A stretch of DNA of 64,000 bases, from the NCBI RefSeq assembly GCF_965139615.1, contig NZ_CBCSIQ010000010.1, positions 1 through 64,000 on the forward strand. Direction: 5' to 3'. Positions within the stretch are counted from its first letter, which is position 1. Each line of letters begins with the position of its first letter. The notes below the pieces were generated by a model. The model saw nothing but the letters and a program-made list of their open reading frames with translations, made no database searches and was not told the DNA's origin. The position numbers were made by a program, and so were the translations under genes. Of this stretch, positions 50,115-58,745 are shown in pieces. Origin of the DNA: Kerstersia similis (lineage in GTDB: Bacteria > Pseudomonadota > Gammaproteobacteria > Burkholderiales > Burkholderiaceae_B).

Positions 50115-51092
50115 ATGGCGGAAAAACAGGGACTGAACGAAAGCGAAACCGTCGGGCAGGTCACGCCGGGCGCGGCGCGCGAGGCATTGAACTGGCTGTT
50201 GCGCATGCAGTCCGGCGATTTTCCTGCCCGCCAGCGGCTGGCATGGCAACGCTGGCGCGCCGCCAGCCCGACGCATGAATCTGCCTGGCAGCGCATCGAA
50301 CAGGTCAATCTCCGGCTGGGTGTGCTGGATTCCGCGCCGGTCGCCTTGCACGCCCTGGACGCCTCCGGCCGCGTCAGGCGGCGCAACCTCAAGTTGCTGG
50401 GGGGGATGGCAGGCTTGGGGATGGTGGCCTTGGGCGGACGCGAGATTTTCAATTGGCGTTTCGGTGGTACCTATATCAGCGGTATCGGCGAGTTGCAGGC
50501 CGCGACGCTGCCCGATGGTTCACGCTTGTTGCTCAATACGGATTCCGCGGTCGATCTGGTGACGGATGCGCTGGGCGATATTCTGGTGCTGCGCCGGGGT
50601 GAAATCATGGTGACCACGGCGCTGGGCCTGGTTCATCCTTTCCGGGTGCGGACGGCCTACGGCGACGTGAGCACGCCTGCCGCGAGTTTTCTGCTGCGGG
50701 ATGAATCAATGGCCTGTCAGGTCGGTGTGCTGGCCGGCAGCGTGGAAGTCTGGCCGATGGATGACCCGCAGGCGAGCTATCTGGTGCAGGCCGGGCAGCA
50801 GACCCGTTTTTCCAGGACTGCCGCAAGCGGCCTGGAAGCCTTGCCGCCCCACGCCAGTGCCTGGACGGAAGGCATGCTGATAGCCGTGGATATGCCTCTG
50901 TCACGGTTTCTGGCGGAACTGGGGCGCTATCGACACGGTATTTTGCGCTGCGCGCCGGACATTGCCGATTGGCGGATTTCCGGCTCCTATCCGGTGGCAG
51001 ACACCGAGCGCGCCTTGGCGGCGCTGGTTCGTGCGCTACCTGTCGTCGTGAAAAAACGTAGCGATTACTGGGTCACTGTGGAAGCTCGCTGA
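50115..51092 (+). CDS. fecR: FecR-type anti-sigma factor (module 1)
   Basis: A 325-aa sensor. The N-terminal cytoplasmic part (about 1-90, DUF4880-like, with EALNWLLRMQSGDF) binds the sigma factor. One transmembrane helix lies around 92-110 (KLLGGMAGLGMVALGG). The periplasmic FecR domain follows (LPDGSRLLLNTDSAVDLVT), ending in a segment that meets the receptor signalling domain. It lies between the sigma gene and the receptor gene. Confidence 0.93.
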   Translation: MAEKQGLNESETVGQVTPGAAREALNWLLRMQSGDFPARQRLAWQRWRAASPTHESAWQRIEQVNLRLGVLDSAPVALHALDASGRVRRRNLKLLGGMAGLGMVALGGREIFNWRFGGTYISGIGELQAATLPDGSRLLLNTDSAVDLVTDALGDILVLRRGEIMVTTALGLVHPFRVRTAYGDVSTPAASFLLRDESMACQVGVLAGSVEVWPMDDPQASYLVQAGQQTRFSRTAASGLEALPPHASAWTEGMLIAVDMPLSRFLAELGRYRHGILRCAPDIADWRISGSYPVADTERALAALVRALPVVVKKRSDYWVTVEAR

Positions 51093-51296
51093 CCCCCGGC
51101 GCTGGCTTGGCCTGATGCCTTTGTTTGCCGCTAGGGACAAGCAATGCGCACAGCTGGCGGCTCAGGTTCCGGTGGGCGTGCTGCCGGCTCTCGGAGCTGT
51201 TTTGCCGGCAGCGAAAAAAATTGAGCTGTTTTTTCGTGTCGCGTGTCAGGTTAGGTAATACGACACTTTCCACGGGCGGGCCAATCCCGTTGCAGC

Positions 51297-54113
51297 ATGA
51301 AAAAACGGAGTTTCAGAAACATGCCATTGCCGGCAATACGCCCGGGCGTGGCGCTTGCCACGGCTTTATGCTGCGCTGCCGCGCTGGGGCACAGCCCAGG
51401 GGCCGGTGCACAGAGCACAGCGGCGGAGCAGGCGGGCACATCCGGCAATTTCCATGATTTCCAGATCAGCGCCGGGCCGCTGGATCAGGCGCTGGCGACT
51501 TTCGGCCGCATTTCCGGCGGCCTGATTTCCTATGATGCCCGCCTGGCGGCCGGGAAAAATACCGCCGGCCTGTCCGGCAGCTATAGCCTTGAGCGAGGGC
51601 TGACGCAACTGTTGCGGGGCACCGGCCTGCAGGCCCGGCGGCTGGAACGGGGGGGCTGGCTGCTGGAGCCGGTGCCGACCTCTGCCGGCCGGCCGGTCGT
51701 GCTCGACACGGTGGAGGTCACGGCGGTGGCGCCCTCGCTCAAAGACGAGGTCTATCGCACGGCTGGTTCAGTCAATTACCTGACGCGCGAAGACATCGAG
51801 CTGTTCCGTGGCACATCCGTGGGCGATATTTTCCAGGGCATTCCTGGTGTGCTGGTCGGTGAAAACCGCAACTCCGGTGGCCTGGACATCAATGTCCGCG
51901 GGATGCAGGGGCAGGGCCGCGTGCCGGTGCTGCTGGACGGTTCCCGCCAGGAAACCACGGTGTACCGGGGCTACGCCGGGGTATCGTCGCGTACCTATAT
52001 CGACCCCGATCTTATTGGCGGTATTCAGATAGACAAGGGCCCGACGATGGATGCCGGCGGCACAGGCGCGATTGGCGGCCTGGTGAGCATGCGGACCATC
52101 AATGCCGACGATATCCTCATGGACGACAACAGTTTTGGCATCCGCGTGCGGGGTCAGGCCATCGGCAACAACAGCGGGTCGGCGCCGCCGCCGGGCACGC
52201 CTGCCGGCTATCACCTGGGGAACTTTGGCGATGACGGCGTCTATCGCACGGATTGCGCCCGGCCCGACATCTGCAGCCAGCAGCATTCCAGCCAGCCCCG
52301 CACGTATGAGCTGCCGGACAGTTTTGCGCCGGATGTCGGCATGAACCGGCCCTCCTGGTACATGCCGAAAAGCTGGGCAGGCAGCCTGGCCCTTGCCCAG
52401 CGTTTCGACAAGGTGGATCTGGTTGCGGCGGTTGCCAAGCGTACCCAGGGCAATTACTACGCCGGCACTCACGGCCCCACGCCTTATATGGATCTATCGG
52501 ACACGGTCAAGAAGCCCTTCTATACCGAAGTCCGGCCCACGCGCGAAGGGGCAACCCGTTTCCGGGCAGGCGAGCGCATCGTCAACAGCAACTACGACAG
52601 CCGATCCTCGCTGGTGAAGGCCAAGGTCTTCCTGCCGGCGGATCAGGAACTGGAAATGAGCTGGATGCGCTACCAAAGCGATTACGGTGAATTGATGCCG
52701 TCGCAATTGCTCTGGTTCGGCAGCGTGCGCCAGACCGATAACAGCCATGTGACGGCCAATACCTATACCACGCGCTATCGCTGGCAGCCGGCCGACAATG
52801 CGTTCATCGACCTGCGCGCCAATCTCTGGCATACCCGTACCAACAGCGCCAATACCTTTTATTACTTTGAAATCGGCGACCAGAGCTATACCGAAGGCAG
52901 CAGCGACGTTGCCGAGCTGTACAAACGCACCGGCCTGGATCTCACCAATACCTCGCGTTTTTCCGCCTGGGGCGAGCCGGAGCTGCGCTATGGCTTTTCT
53001 TTACAGCGCGAGGATGTCAAACCGATAGGGAATTCGTCCGGCGGCTGGACCAATACCCGCCCGGAGGATGTGCGGGACGGGGAGCGGCACGAATACAGCG
53101 CCTTTCTTGCCTTGAAATGGCAGGTGCTGCCGCAGGTGACGCTGGATGCCGGGTTGCGCCATACCCGCTACAAGGCAGAAGACCACAAGCCGCAGTCACT
53201 CAAGCAGGATAGCCCCTTATGCGTGGACACGAACGGCGATGGCCAATGCGACCCGGTTTACAACCGTTCGCGCAAGCATGGCACCGCACCGCTGGCCAGC
53301 CTGACCTGGGAGCCGCTGGGCGGTTTGCAACTGTACGCCCGCTATGCCGAGGCCTTCCGTATGCCCAGCCTCTTCGAAAGCACCCAGGGCCTGTCGGTGT
53401 CGCCGACGCTGGATATCGAGTTGCAGCCCGAACATGCCAAGAATCGGGAAATCGGGTTGAACATCCTGCATGACGGTCTGCTGACCGATCAGGACAAGTT
53501 CCGGGTGAAGCTGGCGTACTTCCGCAACCACACCAAGGACTACCTGACGCGGACTTCGGTCAACCTGTGGGAGCAGCCTTCCGGCAACAGCAACGACTTC
53601 TTCCGCCTGCGCAATATCGACAGCGTCAGTGTGCACGGTACGGAATTGCTGCTGGAGTACGACGCTGGCCCTTACTTCATGGAGCTGGGCGGCACCAAGT
53701 ACCAGAAGATCGAGGTTTGCCACCACGGCAGCCTGCGCCGTTACGACTGCACCAATTACGGGGTGGCGAACAGCTACTTCAACAACATGATTCCGCCACG
53801 CTGGCATGCATCGGCCAAGGTAGGCACGCGTCTGTTCGACCGGCGCCTGACGATGGGGGTGCGCGGCACCTTCATGGGCCAGCGCAACATGGGCACCTTC
53901 CATGACGACACCAAGAACGGATTCCTGCGCCCGGTGATGTGGCACGAATACAAGGTGTTCGATTTCTTCGCAAGCTGGCGCGTCAACGACCATTTCAGTC
54001 TGGACTTCAACATCGACAACTTTACGGATCGCTATTACCTGGATGCGCTGAGCCTGGGCCTGGTGCCTGCCCCTGGGCGCACTGCCAGATTGAGCGGAAC
54101 CCTGCAATTCTGA
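51297..54113 (+). CDS. TonB-dependent receptor with STN domain, haem-receptor-like (module 1)
   Basis: A 938-aa outer-membrane receptor. After a signal peptide (about 1-39, ending in GAQ) an STN signalling domain spans about 52-125 (FQISAGPLDQALATFG, GSYSLERGLTQLLRG), which contacts FecR. The plug starts near 145 (YLTREDIELFRGTSVGDIFQGIPGV) and is followed by the barrel ending in GRTARLSGTLQF. Motifs AFRMPSLFES and ELQPEHAKNREIG resemble the FRAP and NPNL boxes of haem/haemoglobin receptors. A loop with Cys-flanked DTNGDGQCD and a pair of cysteines (CHHGSLRRYDC) is extracellular. The ligand is inferred only. Confidence 0.9.
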   Translation: MKKRSFRNMPLPAIRPGVALATALCCAAALGHSPGAGAQSTAAEQAGTSGNFHDFQISAGPLDQALATFGRISGGLISYDARLAAGKNTAGLSGSYSLERGLTQLLRGTGLQARRLERGGWLLEPVPTSAGRPVVLDTVEVTAVAPSLKDEVYRTAGSVNYLTREDIELFRGTSVGDIFQGIPGVLVGENRNSGGLDINVRGMQGQGRVPVLLDGSRQETTVYRGYAGVSSRTYIDPDLIGGIQIDKGPTMDAGGTGAIGGLVSMRTINADDILMDDNSFGIRVRGQAIGNNSGSAPPPGTPAGYHLGNFGDDGVYRTDCARPDICSQQHSSQPRTYELPDSFAPDVGMNRPSWYMPKSWAGSLALAQRFDKVDLVAAVAKRTQGNYYAGTHGPTPYMDLSDTVKKPFYTEVRPTREGATRFRAGERIVNSNYDSRSSLVKAKVFLPADQELEMSWMRYQSDYGELMPSQLLWFGSVRQTDNSHVTANTYTTRYRWQPADNAFIDLRANLWHTRTNSANTFYYFEIGDQSYTEGSSDVAELYKRTGLDLTNTSRFSAWGEPELRYGFSLQREDVKPIGNSSGGWTNTRPEDVRDGERHEYSAFLALKWQVLPQVTLDAGLRHTRYKAEDHKPQSLKQDSPLCVDTNGDGQCDPVYNRSRKHGTAPLASLTWEPLGGLQLYARYAEAFRMPSLFESTQGLSVSPTLDIELQPEHAKNREIGLNILHDGLLTDQDKFRVKLAYFRNHTKDYLTRTSVNLWEQPSGNSNDFFRLRNIDSVSVHGTELLLEYDAGPYFMELGGTKYQKIEVCHHGSLRRYDCTNYGVANSYFNNMIPPRWHASAKVGTRLFDRRLTMGVRGTFMGQRNMGTFHDDTKNGFLRPVMWHEYKVFDFFASWRVNDHFSLDFNIDNFTDRYYLDALSLGLVPAPGRTARLSGTLQF

Positions 54114-54147
54114 CGCCTCGGGTCGGGCGGAAAAGGAACTACATGTC

Positions 54148-56778
54148 ATGAAAATTTCATTGAGAAATCTGTTCGCAGGCCTGGGGTCTGCGTTGCTGGT
54201 GGCCGCCTGCGGCGGCGACCATGCCGGCGGCCTGGAGACTGACGGCAATGGCAACTCGGGCCAGGGCCGTCCGGTGGCCAATGCCGGGGTCACGCAAAGC
54301 GTGGCGGCAGGCAGCACGGTGACGCTGGATGGCAGCCTGAGCACCACGCCTTCCGGCACGCTGGGCTACCAGTGGACGCTGGTGGACAAGCCGGCCGAAA
54401 GCACGGCGGCCCTGCAGGGCGCAAGCAGCGCGCGTCCGAGCTTCGTGGCCGATAAGGTCGGCCGCTATGAAGCAGACCTGGTGGTCAGCAATGGCAGCGC
54501 CAGCAGCGACCACGCCCGGGTGGTCGTCATGGCGGGCAGCAAGGATCCGATCGCGGATGGCCCGACGACCTTGATGAACGAACTGGTGGACGGCTGGGTG
54601 CAGCTCGATGCCAGCTACAGCCAGCCGCCGGCGGGTGGCGACCCATCCGGCCTGGTTTATCAGTGGAATGTCACCGACCCCAAGGGCGCGGCAGTCCAGC
54701 TGTTCGACAGCAAGTCCGCGCGGCCCGGCTTCATTCCGGCCACCGATGGGCTGTACCTGGCCAAGCTGGTCGTGCTGTATGGCGCCCGCTCCAGCAGCGA
54801 GTTCGTCATCTCCGTCAACGTCACCAAGGCCAATACTCAGCCCGTATCCCATGTGGGTGGTGTGAACGGCAAGTATGCCGGAGTGCGGGGCCAGGGCGTG
54901 CAGCTGGATGGTTCGCAGAGCTCGGACGCAGATGGCGACGCACTGAGCTACACCTGGACCCTGGTGCCATATCCGGATATGAACAACGGCAAATACATGC
55001 CGTATTCCAATGCGCGCCTGGAAAATGCAGATTCGGCCACGCCGACCTTCTATGCGGACCGCGCGGGGATCTATTCCGTGCAGCTGCACGTGTTTGATGG
55101 TGTGGCGCGTAGCCAGGCGAGAACCGCGACGGTGACGCTCGCCAAGCCGGAAGGGGCGGAAAATACGCCGCCGGTGGCGCATCTGCGTGACTACTATCCG
55201 CTGAACGAAGCGGAAATGAGCGTCTGGGGCTATGCGTATTTCTATAGCGATTCCTATGACCTGGACGATGACAAGCTGAGCTACAAGTGGGAATGGGGCG
55301 ATACGCCCGTAGGTTTCAACAAGACCGACCTCAGCAGCCGGGCCAATAGCGTCAATGTGCCCTTCATTCCGACGGTCGATGGCAAGGCCACCGGCACGCC
55401 GGTGGAGGGGTATTACACGATTTACCTGACCGTCAATGATGGCAAGGCGGACAGTCAGCGTGTGACCCAGACCATTCATGTGCGCACGGGGGCCAACAAG
55501 CGTCCGACGGCCTCGGTCAAGACCGATTTCCCCGCCGTCATGGTGGGCAGTGAAGCCTGGTTCGACGGTTCGGGCAGCTCTGATCCCAACGACGGGACGC
55601 TGGGCTTGAAGTACCAGTGGCGCTGGGTCTCGCGGCCCAAGGACAGTACCGCGGAATTCAGCGCGCCGACCGCCGCGCGCACGAGCTTCGTGCCGGACAG
55701 GGCGGGCGCATTCACGGCCGAACTGATCGTCACGGACAACGACGGGACGTCCAGCAAGGAATCCGACTGGAGCACCATCCCTGTCACCGGCACCATCATG
55801 GCCAAACAGAGCAACAACAAGCCGGTCGTGCGTTTCCTGGGTGTGAACTACAACGTCCAGACCGGCACCTCGCCAGGCCTGGATAATGAAACCGGCATGT
55901 ATGTCTATACGCTGGGCAAGGATGTCACGGGATCATGCCAGGCCATGGATGCATCGCGTCGCGGCAGCTTCGACAATTTCACGGTTTCGGCGCGGGCACA
56001 TGATCCTGACGGCGATACGCTGTTCTATGACATCACCCTGGAGCAGCCGGCAGGCAGTGATTTCCAGCGTTCCTACACCGGTCAGGTGCGTACGACCGGC
56101 AGTATCGGCGTGGAGCTTTGCGATCTGAAGATTCCTGGTGATTACAAGTTCACCCTGCAGGTATCGGACAGCTTCGAGCTGACCGAACCGCAAACGCTGA
56201 CCGTCCGGGTCGAGCCTCAGCCGGCGGACTTCACCATGCTGAAGCTGGAGCATGCTTCGCCGGCCAATGACTGGGCGCCGGTGTTGGGCGAAACCGGCCG
56301 CGAAGGTTTCAATGTGCTGTATCGCCTGGATCAAGGCAATTTCACCTTGTGGGAATGCGCCTTCTCATGCAAGCCTTCCTACCAGGAGTACGGCCAGGGT
56401 GGCGTGATGGAGTATTACCGCCTGACAGCGGTTGGCCGGGATTACACGATCAAGGAAGTCGAGCGCTCGGTCAAACTGTTCTATCCCGAGGCCGATGGTC
56501 AGCCGGCCTATCTCGGCGACTTCCCCAATTCGGCCAGTTACCTGCCTGAGTTCGTCAACCTGCCAACCGTGATCCGGGCCGGGGAGTCGGTGATCTTCGG
56601 TTTGCGCCTGCCGGCATCGCCGCCACGCCGTGCGCGCCAGAACACCAGTAGCGGGGATATGTACCACTACACCTGGATCTTCCACGTGCCTGAACTGGTG
56701 ACACAAGGCAGCACCGGATCGGATAGGACTGGCCGCTTCACGCGTTCGCAGCGTCTGGATGTTCCGTTCCTGGAGTGA
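54148..56778 (+). CDS. PKD-repeat lipoprotein (module 1)
   Basis: An 876-aa predicted lipoprotein: signal peptide with lipobox VAAC, Cys at 20. It then has about five PKD/Ig-like repeats, each with a GS-S-x-D-x-D pattern (for example DGSLSTTPSGTLGYQWTL, DGSQSSDADGDALSYTWTL, DGSGSSDPNDGTLGLKYQW). The C-terminal 160 residues form a different domain with ADFTMLKLEH, a CAFSC pair and YRLTAVGRDYTI. The gene has AAGGAAC before the start and begins 34 bp after the receptor gene. The pairing suggests a cell-surface or periplasmic helper of the receptor. Function is otherwise unknown. Confidence 0.85.
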   Translation: MKISLRNLFAGLGSALLVAACGGDHAGGLETDGNGNSGQGRPVANAGVTQSVAAGSTVTLDGSLSTTPSGTLGYQWTLVDKPAESTAALQGASSARPSFVADKVGRYEADLVVSNGSASSDHARVVVMAGSKDPIADGPTTLMNELVDGWVQLDASYSQPPAGGDPSGLVYQWNVTDPKGAAVQLFDSKSARPGFIPATDGLYLAKLVVLYGARSSSEFVISVNVTKANTQPVSHVGGVNGKYAGVRGQGVQLDGSQSSDADGDALSYTWTLVPYPDMNNGKYMPYSNARLENADSATPTFYADRAGIYSVQLHVFDGVARSQARTATVTLAKPEGAENTPPVAHLRDYYPLNEAEMSVWGYAYFYSDSYDLDDDKLSYKWEWGDTPVGFNKTDLSSRANSVNVPFIPTVDGKATGTPVEGYYTIYLTVNDGKADSQRVTQTIHVRTGANKRPTASVKTDFPAVMVGSEAWFDGSGSSDPNDGTLGLKYQWRWVSRPKDSTAEFSAPTAARTSFVPDRAGAFTAELIVTDNDGTSSKESDWSTIPVTGTIMAKQSNNKPVVRFLGVNYNVQTGTSPGLDNETGMYVYTLGKDVTGSCQAMDASRRGSFDNFTVSARAHDPDGDTLFYDITLEQPAGSDFQRSYTGQVRTTGSIGVELCDLKIPGDYKFTLQVSDSFELTEPQTLTVRVEPQPADFTMLKLEHASPANDWAPVLGETGREGFNVLYRLDQGNFTLWECAFSCKPSYQEYGQGGVMEYYRLTAVGRDYTIKEVERSVKLFYPEADGQPAYLGDFPNSASYLPEFVNLPTVIRAGESVIFGLRLPASPPRRARQNTSSGDMYHYTWIFHVPELVTQGSTGSDRTGRFTRSQRLDVPFLE

Positions 56779-56834
56779 TCGCGTGACAAAGGAGCTGCCG
56801 GCGCATCTGGTCGGCAGTCTCCGCAGGAGATGAA

Positions 56835-56868
56835 AAACCGCCAGGCCACGATAGTGACCTGGCGGTTT
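56835..56868 (+). terminator. Terminator between modules 1 and 2
   Basis: The arm aaaccgccaggccac (56835-56849) pairs with gtgacctggcggttt (56854-56868) around a 4-nt loop with one mismatch. A short T-rich stretch follows. It lies 56 bp after the lipoprotein stop and separates the two modules into independent transcripts. Confidence 0.85.
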
Positions 56869-56995
56869 GTTGTATGGGATTGGCAAAGACAGGACGGTTG
56901 TTTTCTTTCCCTGTGTGCCGTTGGAGATTTCTATGTTTGGTAAATAAAAAGTATTATCATGTGTGTCTGGATACTCGATACTAGACGGGCACGAC

Positions 56996-57502
56996 ATGAC
57001 CTCAGGCTCCACGGCGGGCGACGACGCCCTGCAGGCACTCTATGCCAGCCACTATGGGTGGCTGGTCGGCTGGTTGCGGCGGCGAGTTGACTATCCCGGC
57101 GACGCTGCGGATTTTGCCCAGGACACCTTCCTGCGGCTGATGACGCGGAGCCGGGCGCTGGATGCCGGGAGCGAGCCGCGCGCGCTACTGACTCACATCG
57201 CCAAAGCCTTGCTGGTCGATCATTGGCGTCATCGGGCGATCGAGAAAGCCTATCTGGAAGCGTTGGCCGCACAGCCGGAACCGCTGATGCCTTCGCCCGA
57301 AGAGATCACGCTTGTACGCGAAGCGCTGTTGCGCATCGACAGCATGCTGCGCGGCATGCCCGAGAAAACGCGTTTGGTGTTTCTGATGGCGCGTATCGAC
57401 GAGCTCAAATATGCCGAGATCGGCGAACGCCTGGGCATGGCCGAGATTACGGTAAAACGTCATATGCGGCGCGCCTGGATTTCTTGTCTGGAACTGGCAT
57501 GA
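56996..57502 (+). CDS. fecI: ECF sigma factor, FecI type (module 2)
   Basis: A 168-aa ECF sigma factor, a paralogue of the module 1 gene. Region 2 is at about 12-72 (LYASHYGWLVGWLRRRVDYPGDAADFAQDTF pattern), and region 4 at about 108-160 (TRLVFLMARIDELKYAEIGERLGMAEITVKRHM pattern). I chose the ATG at 56996; a GTG at 56963 is an upstream alternative. The fecR start overlaps its stop as ATGA, a tighter coupling than in module 1. Confidence 0.92.
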   Translation: MTSGSTAGDDALQALYASHYGWLVGWLRRRVDYPGDAADFAQDTFLRLMTRSRALDAGSEPRALLTHIAKALLVDHWRHRAIEKAYLEALAAQPEPLMPSPEEITLVREALLRIDSMLRGMPEKTRLVFLMARIDELKYAEIGERLGMAEITVKRHMRRAWISCLELA

Positions 57503-58521
57503 GTGTAATGCGGGGCTCTTCGGCTGCGACCTCGGCCGAAGGTATCGACGCCAGGGTGCTGGGCGAAGCGGCAGACTGGCTGGTACGCATGCAGGAAGGT
57601 TCGTTGGATGAAGGCGAACAACGCCGCTTCGATGAATGGTGTCAGCGCAGTGGGCAGCATGTCGAAGCCTGGCGTCGGGCCCAGTCCGTGCTGGGTACCT
57701 TTTGTCAGGTGCCCGAGGGGCTGGGACGCTGTCTGCTGCCGGAGCTGGCAGGCAATGCCGGGCGCAACTGGGAAGGTCGGCGCCGCGCGTTGCGCGGACT
57801 GGGAGTTTTTGCCCTGGCCGCGCCTGCGATCTGGCTGCTGCTACGGCAGATGCCTGCCCACCTGGACTGGTCGGCACATTACCGCAGCGCGGTCGGCCAG
57901 ATGCGCGAGGTCTATCTGCCCGATGGCACCCTGGTCGTGCTCAATACCGCCACGGCGGTTGCGCTGGATTTCAGCGCAACCGCACGCCGTGTACGCCTGC
58001 TGGCTGGTGAAATACTGATTAGCACCCAGCCCGACAACGAGCCGCAACCTCGGCCTTTTTTTGTGGAGACCGCTCAGGGTACTGCGCAGGCGCTCGGTAC
58101 GCGCTACAGCGTTCGCCAATACGGCGATGCCACATCGGTGGCAGTATTCGATGGACGGGTGTTGGTGCGGCGCAAGGGCGATGAGCGTGCACTTGCATTA
58201 CTGGAACCCGGGCAAGGATTGTGGTTTGCCGATGAAGGCACACCTCAGTCATTCGAGGCCCGTGATACCAGCCTCATGTGGCGCGAGGGCATGTTGATGG
58301 CTCGTGACATGCCGCTGGGTGAGTTGCTGCAGGAATTGGGGCGCTATCGCCATGGTGTGCTCAATGTGTCGCCCGCTGCGCGTGACCTGCGTGTGTCGGG
58401 GGCGTTTCCTCTGGCGGATACTGATGGCAGCTTGGTCCTGTTGGCTGAAACCCTGCCTATCCAAGTGCGGCGTCGGACGCGCTACTGGGTGACGGTCATG
58501 CGGGCGGACGAGGCATCCTGA
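57499..58521 (+). CDS. fecR: FecR-type anti-sigma factor (module 2)
   Basis: A 340-aa anti-sigma sensor, paralogue of the module 1 gene. The N-terminal segment LGEAADWLVRMQEGSLDEGEQ binds the sigma factor. A transmembrane helix lies around 98-114 (GLGVFALAAPAIWLLL). The periplasmic FecR domain has LPDGTLVVLNTATAVALDF. It overlaps fecI2 by four bases and is followed by the receptor gene after about 220 bp. The upstream frame to 57223 is spurious. Confidence 0.92.
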   Translation: MSVMRGSSAATSAEGIDARVLGEAADWLVRMQEGSLDEGEQRRFDEWCQRSGQHVEAWRRAQSVLGTFCQVPEGLGRCLLPELAGNAGRNWEGRRRALRGLGVFALAAPAIWLLLRQMPAHLDWSAHYRSAVGQMREVYLPDGTLVVLNTATAVALDFSATARRVRLLAGEILISTQPDNEPQPRPFFVETAQGTAQALGTRYSVRQYGDATSVAVFDGRVLVRRKGDERALALLEPGQGLWFADEGTPQSFEARDTSLMWREGMLMARDMPLGELLQELGRYRHGVLNVSPAARDLRVSGAFPLADTDGSLVLLAETLPIQVRRRTRYWVTVMRADEAS

Positions 58522-58745
58522 TGGTTGTCTTGGGCTGGCCTGGTGATACAGATGCGCAAAAATTTTGTCGCTGGGCAGCTCCAAGAAAAAAAAATCCCTT
58601 TTGGGGACAGCAAGCCGCAGGTGCAGTGTGGGGATATTTTTGATCGCAGGTGATACCTTCCGGCCTCTCGTCCGGTAGAGCCTATGAAACAGCACGTTCG
58701 CCAGCAGGCGATCTGTGCCGGCAAGACTCTCCACGAAAGGATGCT

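Noticed and set aside
56940..56965. Fur box before fecI2
   Set aside because: Only about half of the repeat can be matched, so it was not listed as a feature.
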